Source of the DNA: JACRGC01 sp041305345
GTDB taxonomy: Archaea; Micrarchaeota; Micrarchaeia; Norongarragalinales; SBBD01
Reading direction: 5' to 3'
DNA length: 22,097 nucleotides
Assembly (NCBI GenBank): GCA_041305345.1
Contig: JBFYLP010000004.1
Coordinates: 1-22,097 of the forward strand
The notes under the pieces are model-generated. The model was given only the letters and a program-made list of their open reading frames with translations. It made no database searches and was not told the DNA's origin. This document shows positions 13,622 through 20,124 of the stretch, piece after piece. The translations under genes were made by a program, and so were the position numbers. How positions within the stretch are numbered: the stretch's first letter is position 1; each line of letters begins with the position of its first letter.

Positions 13622-15262
13622 TTAGGCCATTATGAACAGGATCCCTGCCGAACATATGAGGCACGCAAGGCCCAGATCAAAAAGGCGCTGCCTTCCATTT
13701 ATGCGGCTGTTTTGGGTAATGATCTCATCAATAATGATCTTGGGGTATTTCCCGCGCAAATACCATCCCCTGACCTTCACGCGCTGGTCCCGAAGCTTCA
13801 TCAGGGAGGAAATGGAGATGTAGGGCGAGATCACAAGTGGCATCAGGCTCCGCGAGCCGATGAAAATTTCGCCCGAATGGTCCGCGAAAATGAGCTCTTC
13901 GGGAATGTCGAGCCCAAGAGAGCTCCGATCCCGGATGACGCCTTCAAGGATTAGGGGTTTTCCCCGTATTGGCGAAACATTAGGGTCTTCCATTTGCGAC
14001 TTCACGGTCTCGGGCCGGAACTGCACGTACGAGAAAGAGTAGAGCGAGATGAGGGCGACCCCAAGGCCGTAAAGGAGCAGGATCACGCCAATTGGATGCA
14101 TCGGGTTTGGGACAAGGTGCGCTATAACCAGCAATGCGATTATGAAGGGGACCGCGCGCCCCAGGAAATAGATTGCAAAATCCTGGAGGAATTCCATTTT
14201 TAAGGAAAAGACGGCAATGTTAGCAGCAAACATCCTTTCCATGTCAAGGAGGGGCGAATGGTGCAGCTTCTCAGCTTTTATGCATAGCTGCAATAGCCTT
14301 TTGCCTGCGAGCGGATGCGATGCGGAAAGCTCATATATTGCGGACCAGGGGTTGTATACATCAAGAGTCACTAGGTATTCAACGAGCCTCCAGCTCCCGG
14401 TTTCCTTCCTGTTAAGGTATGCAAGCCCCAGGTTGCGGGCGCCCCGGCAGTCGATTTGCGCAAAGGGCCTTAGGGCTTCCATCAGGTTTGGGTTCTTGCG
14501 CTTATCCTCCTGCGAGGAGATGTAGGATAGGGAAATTTTTGAGAGGGCGGATGCAAGCACCGTTGGGTTCGTGATTTCGGATGCGAACTCGTCGGCGAAA
14601 TATTCGCGGACCCTGCTCTGGAGGAGAACGGGCAGGGAGAATGCACGATGGAGCAAGTAGGCGAAAAAGCCCACGATGAAGAGGGGGGAGTAAACCACGT
14701 AAAGGTAGGGGTTTCGCCTCATTTGCTGCGAAATGCGCTCGCTCCTCCAAAAGACCCTTGCAAGCTCGAAAAGAACAAAAGCGGGAAGATAGGCGGTGCT
14801 TAGCACTGCAATGTCGCGGTAATGGATGTGGCCAAGCTCGTGTGCGACCACGGATTGCTGCTCCCTTTCATCGAGGGAATGAAAGATGCCAGATGTGATG
14901 ATGAGACGGCAATCCTTGGGGCTTGAGCCATAAGTTGCTGCAATTGGCCTTGCATCCTCTATGAGGCAAATGCTCCATATTGAAAGGCCGTGCTTATGCA
15001 AGGCGTCCTGAAGAAAAATCGCAATGCTTGGATGCATCCCCTGCAGCTCCTTTATGGAAACCCACCTCGCGCCGTAAGCGATCCTAAGGACCGAATCATA
15101 GACACGATTGGAAAACCACCAAAGGAATAGCATCAGAAGCAAAGTAACAAGGATGGAAAACTGGCCGGGAAACCCAAGCAGCGAAAGCAGAAGGTGCAGC
15201 GGAAGTAGCAGCATTGCGAAAAGCAATCCGATCGAGACGAACGTTGAGAGGAAATAGCGCAT
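13622..15262 (-). CDS. M48-family membrane metalloprotease with extra C-terminal OB-like domain
   Basis: The product has 546 residues. Two membrane helices at about 5-55 precede the protease domain. HELGH at 141-145 is the zinc motif, and E220 in REYFADEFA is the third zinc ligand. H316 in SASHPLAGKR fits the late SxHP motif of HtpX/M48B. Additional hydrophobic helices lie near 150-172, 185-215, 365-410 and at the very end (525-545). HtpX-type proteins are usually about 290-330 residues. Here residues about 420-520 add a beta-rich module (PLILEGVIRD, EELIFADHSGEIFI, DQRVKVRGWYLRG, KIIIDEI) with an OB-fold look. Likely role: membrane protein quality control; the extra domain may recruit substrate (inference). 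A TATA-like stretch lies about 26 bp before the ATG. Confidence 0.9.
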   Translation of the reverse strand: MRYFLSTFVSIGLLFAMLLLPLHLLLSLLGFPGQFSILVTLLLMLFLWWFSNRVYDSVLRIAYGARWVSIKELQGMHPSIAIFLQDALHKHGLSIWSICLIEDARPIAATYGSSPKDCRLIITSGIFHSLDEREQQSVVAHELGHIHYRDIAVLSTAYLPAFVLFELARVFWRSERISQQMRRNPYLYVVYSPLFIVGFFAYLLHRAFSLPVLLQSRVREYFADEFASEITNPTVLASALSKISLSYISSQEDKRKNPNLMEALRPFAQIDCRGARNLGLAYLNRKETGSWRLVEYLVTLDVYNPWSAIYELSASHPLAGKRLLQLCIKAEKLHHSPLLDMERMFAANIAVFSLKMEFLQDFAIYFLGRAVPFIIALLVIAHLVPNPMHPIGVILLLYGLGVALISLYSFSYVQFRPETVKSQMEDPNVSPIRGKPLILEGVIRDRSSLGLDIPEELIFADHSGEIFIGSRSLMPLVISPYISISSLMKLRDQRVKVRGWYLRGKYPKIIIDEIITQNSRINGRQRLFDLGLACLICSAGILFIMA

Positions 15263-15282
15263 GGAAGGAAAAAGCTGCCGGG

Positions 15283-15306
15283 CTTAAAAATCCTTAGCTG
15301 AAGGAT
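15283..15306 (-). promoter_or_regulatory. Promoter of the M48 protease gene with adjoining hairpin
   Basis: The minus strand reads ATTTTTAAG at about 15283-15291, 21-29 bp before the ATG at 15262, the geometry of a leaderless mRNA. Directly upstream, ATCCTT and AAGGAT (15290-15306) form a perfect 6-bp inverted repeat around AGCTG, a possible operator. Confidence 0.4.
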
Positions 15307-15309
15307 CAG

Positions 15310-15370
15310 TTAAGGGCCAATGTGTGTAAAAGCTGGCGGTTATATAGGCAGCAAAGCGAAGGGCCCTTAA
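15310..15370. promoter_or_regulatory. Inverted repeat TTAAGGGCC / GGCCCTTAA in a divergent control region
   Basis: Perfect 9-bp arms lie at 15310-15318 and 15362-15370, between the M48 protease gene and the secreted-protein gene. TATATA lies between the arms at about 15340-15345. The paired arms flanking a promoter look like a regulator site; no binding protein can be named. Confidence 0.45.
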
Positions 15371-15380
15371 AAGAAAAAGC

Positions 15381-15387
15381 TTTTAAC
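15381..15387 (+). promoter_or_regulatory. TATA-like box of the secreted 832-residue protein gene
   Basis: TTTTAAC, after a purine-rich AAAAGAAAAAGC stretch (BRE-like), lies about 24 bp before the ATG at 15408. There is no Shine-Dalgarno sequence, so translation is probably leaderless. Confidence 0.45.
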
Positions 15388-15407
15388 ACGGGTGCATTAG
15401 ATGTTGT

Positions 15408-17906
15408 ATGGTTTATGTCAGTAAATCGTCCCTGCTGCTATTCGTGCTGCTTGCAACCTGCCAGATTTCCGCGAGCGAGGTGCATATCGCCAGGGCGGAA
15501 ATCTACACAAGCGCCGGCGTTGCTCCTGCAAACCTGGCCGCTGTTTCCTGGATGGACGACCCGACCCAGGAGTGCACTAACACCCATGCATTCCAGCCGA
15601 TGGAACATTACCAGGTCATTCGGAACATAACAGCGGGCGAACAATTTTTCCTTAACCTGACGGTTTACCAGCATGGCCTGCTGGACATTGGGGAATTCTC
15701 GGTTGTGGGCGATTCTAGTAATTTTTTAATGATCGACACCCGGGATCCCTATGGGAACTACGACCACTACCACGGAAGGATATTGGCTCATTTCCCATAT
15801 ACCAATGATCCATTCCCAATTACGGGGCAAACGCTGTCATTCTCAAACCCCTACAGGTGGTTCATATTCGCGTTTAACGTCTCGCAATATGCGGTTCCGG
15901 GAGAATGGTACATTGAACCCCTAACCACCCAGCAGGGCAGCAGGATAGACAAAAGGGCAATTAAGGTACCCATCGACAACCCAGGCCAGTACTTCGCGGT
16001 GGAGGTCAACAACTTCAGTTTTACGAACTTCAATGTTCCTTATTGGTATGAGAGGGCCTTGGACGGGACCACTCCGGCCATCCCGGGCGATTGGCAAAAT
16101 TGGACCCTATTCACGAATTTGTCATTGACGTATAGGGGAAACATACCCAATGGGATGATCACAATCGAAGCATCGCCTTTCTGCAGGAAAAGCGATATTT
16201 TGGGAAACGGAACTGGATTTTTCGAGGACCCGGTTTGCAACGGCATACTGGGGTCTTACACATTTTCCACTGAAAATGAAAACAGGAATTTGAGCTGCCA
16301 ATTAATGAATGCAACGAATAATTCCGTCAATACTCCTTCGTGTCCTGCCCGCAATGGCCAGTACGCATGTTTTGTGAATATCCACAATACTAATTATGAT
16401 TTTGAAATCATCAGAAGCTTATACATGGGCCCGCTAGGCCAATGGTGCCCGCCGATGGGCAATACGCCGAATTCGACCTATGAGTTCACATCTACAATGA
16501 TCCAGCCGGAGACCCTTTGGATCATCCCGGACATAGATTATGCCGTGCAGGTAAATCTTACGAGATGGGCACGGAGGATGGGCATATTTTATAGCGGGGA
16601 TAAGAACATCACGAATGCAACCGGCGCGCCCCAAGCCAACCTCAGCTGGATGATAATTGGCGGCGGGGGGAAAATACTATATGCAGGAACTGCCCTATTG
16701 CCTCTCGATTCGCCAGCCGAAAGCCTGAACGTTTCGGATTACGATGACACTGACGAATGGTACGTTGAAGGCATGCCCAATTGGGAGGTACTCCCTTACA
16801 AAATGGTATCCAGGACGGCGCGGGACCCCGAGATCGAGAATTCGATGTTCTGGTCGTACCTCCTGCCAAACAAGCCGATGGCGGACGAAGCTCATGCGGA
16901 CGGGCAATATAGGATTGCCAATATTGTGTACGATGATTCGGCATGGGGAAGGTGCAGGAGTGATGCACCCATCCCCTGCACGGGAAGCGATACGGTTTGC
17001 CCGGAAAACACCCTAACAGATACATATGGCCGCTGCTTCATGGACGGCTATAGTTTTTCGCAAAGGGACATTGTGCTTTCGCCTGCAAGATTGATATATT
17101 TATTCGAAGTGACTGGCTATTTCAATGACCGGCTTATCCGCCTGCCGCCTGGTTCGCACATCCAGATTCCGTTGTTCATCCAAAACTCGAATTCAACTTC
17201 ATCGGTATTCGAGGTCAGCGTCGATCCCCAGCAGCTCTCCCCGATTTCCGTAAATCCATCCTCGCCGTCTTTCACCGTCGGACCCTCTGCCTGGAACGGC
17301 CTTGGCCAGACAGTAGGTTTTTTGGACATCAATGTGCCTGCAGGCACGCCTCTTGATAGCTATGTTTTCAAGCTGGAATCCACACAGGTTACAAATCCAT
17401 TGATATTCGATTTCCTGACACTGACAATAGAGGTTGTTGGATTTGACGTCGAAATAGTCAAAATAAACCTGAAACCCCCGGCATTCATCTACGACCCCGA
17501 GGAAACCAAGAGGGTAGATATTACTACGACAATCAAGAACAACGGGGTTTTCCCGCAAAACGTCACCCTGAACCTTAGCATGCCCGGCCTTGGCATTTAT
17601 TATTACTCCTGCGGAGGGGATCCGATCGAAGGTACGATTTTGCTGCAGCCTGGGGAAACCAAGGAGGTTGGCTGCAATGCATTTGCGGACATAGAAAATG
17701 CCGGTAATGAAAACATACTAGTGCTTGCGGACCTGGGATTGGTTGGGGAAACCGATTCGCTTCTTGCAAACAACCATAAATACGAAATCATCACGGTAAT
17801 CAGCCCCGAACCTCCCGCGGTTGCCGTTCCCGAGACGGATTTTGCAATCATCCTTATCACATTGGCGTGCTTCTTGACGCTTAGACGGTGGAAATATGCA
17901 CATTAG
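15408..17906 (+). CDS. Large secreted surface protein with CARDB-like domain and C-terminal sorting-like tail
   Basis: The product has 832 residues, with a signal peptide at about 1-23 (KSSLLLFVLLATCQISAS). Residues about 25-560 are beta-rich, hold several Cys and many NxS/T sequons, and show no family I can name. Residues about 565-675 look like an Ig-like/NEW3 module (LPPGSHIQIPLFIQNSNST). Residues about 677-795 look like a CARDB-type module (VDITTTIKNNGVFPQNVTL, LLQPGETKEV). The end is AVPETDFAIILITLACFL then TLRRWKYAH: a Pro-Glu motif, a hydrophobic helix and a basic end, the three-part form of PEF/PGF-CTERM archaeosortase signals, though the exact motif differs. Its last 11 bases overlap the next gene. 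Confidence 0.85.
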   Translation: MVYVSKSSLLLFVLLATCQISASEVHIARAEIYTSAGVAPANLAAVSWMDDPTQECTNTHAFQPMEHYQVIRNITAGEQFFLNLTVYQHGLLDIGEFSVVGDSSNFLMIDTRDPYGNYDHYHGRILAHFPYTNDPFPITGQTLSFSNPYRWFIFAFNVSQYAVPGEWYIEPLTTQQGSRIDKRAIKVPIDNPGQYFAVEVNNFSFTNFNVPYWYERALDGTTPAIPGDWQNWTLFTNLSLTYRGNIPNGMITIEASPFCRKSDILGNGTGFFEDPVCNGILGSYTFSTENENRNLSCQLMNATNNSVNTPSCPARNGQYACFVNIHNTNYDFEIIRSLYMGPLGQWCPPMGNTPNSTYEFTSTMIQPETLWIIPDIDYAVQVNLTRWARRMGIFYSGDKNITNATGAPQANLSWMIIGGGGKILYAGTALLPLDSPAESLNVSDYDDTDEWYVEGMPNWEVLPYKMVSRTARDPEIENSMFWSYLLPNKPMADEAHADGQYRIANIVYDDSAWGRCRSDAPIPCTGSDTVCPENTLTDTYGRCFMDGYSFSQRDIVLSPARLIYLFEVTGYFNDRLIRLPPGSHIQIPLFIQNSNSTSSVFEVSVDPQQLSPISVNPSSPSFTVGPSAWNGLGQTVGFLDINVPAGTPLDSYVFKLESTQVTNPLIFDFLTLTIEVVGFDVEIVKINLKPPAFIYDPEETKRVDITTTIKNNGVFPQNVTLNLSMPGLGIYYYSCGGDPIEGTILLQPGETKEVGCNAFADIENAGNENILVLADLGLVGETDSLLANNHKYEIITVISPEPPAVAVPETDFAIILITLACFLTLRRWKYAH

Positions 17907-18549
17907 GACGTTCGTCTTGCTGCTATGCCTGGCATCCGCAGCATTTGCCGGCGAATTGACGCCTGCGGAGTTCAATGTCAGGGCGAACAATCTAAGATTC
18001 ATCAATAATGCATTCTCGCAGCCGAATACTGCAATCGACGAGCCAGGAACCTTCAACATCGGGCCTACGGAACCAAATTCACAGGAAAGGCCAAGCGACA
18101 AGCTGTTCGAAAAATTGAAAGCCGAATACTCACTCACATACGAGGCATACCTTTCCGGGGATAAGAATGCGTACCATAACCACCTGAAAAGGCTGAATTC
18201 AACATTCAATGAAATCGATGGCCTGAACCTTCCAAGACCGCTAACCCAATTGAGGTTGGCAGTGATGGAAGAGTTCGGGTACGTGCCAACTCCGACCCCC
18301 ATAGGAATCAGGTCGAATCAAACCGGGAAGGCAATGAAGCCAACCGTCGTAATCCTTAATACGCCAACCCCGCAGCAGAATTTGATCCCCTCGGTTTCGG
18401 ATGAGCAGATGCGGGGGCGGAAGAACATAATTTATGCGCTCGCGGAGATAATCTGGGAAAACCGCCTCCTCCTTGGCGTATTCATTATCGGCATACTGGT
18501 CATTTATTCGCTCTATGCGCGGGAGGAATCGGAGTCGGGTTTCGGGTAG
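17896..18549 (+). CDS. Secreted, C-terminally anchored protein of unknown function
   Basis: The product has 217 residues. A signal peptide covers 1-18 (MHIRTFVLLLCLASAAFA). Residues 20-125 are polar and helical, with LFEKLKAEYSLTYEAYLSGD in the middle. Residues 130-170 form a Thr/Pro-rich linker (YVPTPTPIG, ILNTPTPQQ). A membrane helix lies at about 190-208 (RLLLGVFIIGILVIYSLYA), followed by an acidic tail. I recognise no family. The start lies 11 bp inside the preceding large surface-protein gene, so the two are co-translated and may form one cell-surface complex, with this protein as the anchor partner (inference). Confidence 0.85.
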   Translation: MHIRTFVLLLCLASAAFAGELTPAEFNVRANNLRFINNAFSQPNTAIDEPGTFNIGPTEPNSQERPSDKLFEKLKAEYSLTYEAYLSGDKNAYHNHLKRLNSTFNEIDGLNLPRPLTQLRLAVMEEFGYVPTPTPIGIRSNQTGKAMKPTVVILNTPTPQQNLIPSVSDEQMRGRKNIIYALAEIIWENRLLLGVFIIGILVIYSLYAREESESGFG

Positions 18550-18552
18550 GTG

Positions 18553-18559
18553 TTTTTTT
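18553..18559 (+). terminator. T7 run ending the secreted-protein operon
   Basis: TTTTTTT starts 4 bp after the TAG of the 217-residue protein, in the 36-bp convergent gap before the LonB gene end. Oligo-T tracts of this kind serve as archaeal terminators. Confidence 0.5.
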
Positions 18560-18585
18560 ACTTATGGGAATGCGGTTTGGGATCG

Positions 18586-19983
18586 TCACTTCTTCTTGCC
18601 ATTGGTTCCCTTCAGCTCCCGCCTAATTTTTAGAATCAGCTTGCGTTTTGCGGCGCTTTCCTTGAATGCGGCCGAAAGCACATCCGCCCAGCTTTGCGCG
18701 GGGGTTACCTTAACTTTCGACTTCTGCTCCTTCTCAAGAACAAGGTCGCCAACGTTAGATTGGGGCACGATGACTTCCTTGATGCCTGCCTCAATTGCAG
18801 CTTCCACCTTCTGGGTTACACCGCCAATTGGAAGCACTTCCCCTCGTACGGATAGGGAGCCGGTCATCGCAACATCCTGCCTTATAGGAACGCCTTCGAG
18901 CGCGGATAGCACTGCCGTTGCAACTGAAACGCTTGCGGAATCTCCCTCCACACCCTCGTAAGTTTGCAGGAACTGGATGTGGATGTCAAAATTACTTGTG
19001 TCCTTACCGATGTGCTTTTTTATGAGTGCCGAAATGTTTTCCACTGCCTCCTTTGCGATGTCGCCCAATTTTCCGGTTGCAATCGTCTTCCCTTCAAGTT
19101 TGCTTGCAGCCGGAGCTACTTCCGCAACTATTGGAAGCATGATGCCCGAATCGCCCATCACCGCAAGGCCATTTACCCTTCCGATTTCGTAGCCTTCCGA
19201 AATGAAAACGCGGTAATCCTTCTTCACGTCAATGAACTGCTGGCTCATCTGCTGCTCAAGCGTGCGCGCAAGCCTCTTTGAGAGCTTGACGTGGGCTGAG
19301 GAGGTTACTTTTGCGCCCTGCTCGTGCGCGATGTCACCTGCAGCACGGACAAGGCCGCCTAGCTCGCGCAGCTTCAATGTGAGTCGGTTCTTCCTTCCAG
19401 CCCGCTTCCTTGCCTCGTAAATGATCTCCTGAATGGCGCTCTGGTCGAAATGGGGTATCTTGCCATCCTTCTTCACTTCCTGCGCGATGAACTGCACCAA
19501 CTTTAGCTGGTTTTGCAAGGTATCGGGCATCGTCTCATCCATATAGACCTCGTACCCATATCCCCTTATCCTGGAACGAAGTGCCGGATGCATATGCCTA
19601 ACATCGAGGTAGTTGCCTGCTGCAATCAGGACGAAATCGCAAGGGACGGCTTCGGTCTTCACCTGCGCGCCGGAGGAGAGCTCGCTTTGCCCCGTTATTG
19701 GGAATTTCTTCTCCTGTATTGCTGTCAGGAGCTCTTGCTGCGCTTTTGGCCGAAGGGTCGAAACCTCGTCAATGTAGAGCACACCCTTGTGCGCCTTGTG
19801 GATCGCGCCAGCCTCAATCCGGAGGTGCGGGGGAGTGCCAAGGCCGCCTGAATTGTGGACGAGGATACCATTAGCAAACAAATTCCCGGTTTCGGTGGTG
19901 ACGTTGTAAACGTAGCCGTCGAAATCATAGGTGGCCTTGCCGGTTACTTTCTCCAATTTCAAATTGGCGCGTTTCCTTTGCAT
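18586..19983 (-). CDS. lonB: LonB protease C-terminal part, fused to an intein C-terminal fragment (split-gene form)
   Basis: The product has 465 residues. Residues 1-44 are an intein C-terminal segment ending HN, followed by S45 (TETGNLFANGILVHN/S). From S45 it is archaeal LonB: SGGLGTPPHLRIEAGAIHKA, Walker B GVLYIDEV at 67-74, sensor-1 LIAAGN at 119-124, arginines at 136-140, then the protease domain with Ser349 (EGDSAS) and Lys392 (GGVTQKVEAA). The catalytic dyad is intact. Missing are the Walker A motif and membrane helices that normally fill the first 200 or so residues, and the intein N-part. An in-frame TAG lies 8 codons before the ATG and a TATA box about 53 bp before it, so this is a separate transcription unit. 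Full-length LonB is about 620-650 residues; the 421-residue C-extein plus about 210 would fit. Trans-splicing with a distant N-half is the best reading; gene decay is the alternative. Confidence 0.9.
   Translation of the reverse strand: MQRKRANLKLEKVTGKATYDFDGYVYNVTTETGNLFANGILVHNSGGLGTPPHLRIEAGAIHKAHKGVLYIDEVSTLRPKAQQELLTAIQEKKFPITGQSELSSGAQVKTEAVPCDFVLIAAGNYLDVRHMHPALRSRIRGYGYEVYMDETMPDTLQNQLKLVQFIAQEVKKDGKIPHFDQSAIQEIIYEARKRAGRKNRLTLKLRELGGLVRAAGDIAHEQGAKVTSSAHVKLSKRLARTLEQQMSQQFIDVKKDYRVFISEGYEIGRVNGLAVMGDSGIMLPIVAEVAPAASKLEGKTIATGKLGDIAKEAVENISALIKKHIGKDTSNFDIHIQFLQTYEGVEGDSASVSVATAVLSALEGVPIRQDVAMTGSLSVRGEVLPIGGVTQKVEAAIEAGIKEVIVPQSNVGDLVLEKEQKSKVKVTPAQSWADVLSAAFKESAAKRKLILKIRRELKGTNGKKK
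19852..19983 (-). other. Candidate split-intein C-fragment (IntC)
   Basis: These 44 codons encode a basic lead (MQRKRANLKLEKVTGKA), then an intein block F-like strand pair (YVYNVTTETGNLFANG) and block G (ILVHN) with penultimate His43, terminal Asn44 and +1 Ser45, all residues needed for the C-terminal splicing steps. Natural IntC pieces are about 30-45 residues, so the size fits. There is no homing endonuclease and no N-terminal block A in the window. Confidence 0.75.
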
Positions 19984-20032
19984 AGGCCCAATTACCCGCT
20001 AGCGATCTTTCCTTCAAAAATCATAACTCGAA

Positions 20033-20040
20033 AATATAAA
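20033..20040 (-). promoter_or_regulatory. TATA box of the LonB C-part gene
   Basis: The minus strand reads CTTTTATATTTTC, a strong TATA element. Transcription would start near 20010, leaving a leader of about 27 nt before the ATG at 19983. No clear Shine-Dalgarno sequence lies in the leader. Confidence 0.55.
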
Positions 20041-20077
20041 AGGCTTGGGTTTAGATTAGCCGGTATGCTGCAGATCC

Positions 20078-20090
20078 ATTGGCTGCCAAT
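20078..20090. promoter_or_regulatory. 13-bp palindrome ATTGGCTGCCAAT upstream of the LonB promoter
   Basis: The perfect palindrome with a central T lies about 40 bp upstream of the TATA box. Its ATTGGC half-site also occurs as a spaced inverted pair near the Lrp-like gene (5280-5285 and 5313-5318). It is a candidate regulator site. Confidence 0.4.
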
Positions 20091-20124
20091 ACGCTGCTGC
20101 CTGCGTGGAAAATGCCACTTGCTC

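Noticed and set aside
19992..20024. Ten-codon open frame MIFEGKIASG before the LonB C-part, as a possible N-terminal piece
   Set aside because: It is in another frame, begins too close to the TATA box to be in the transcript, and shows no LonB or intein similarity.
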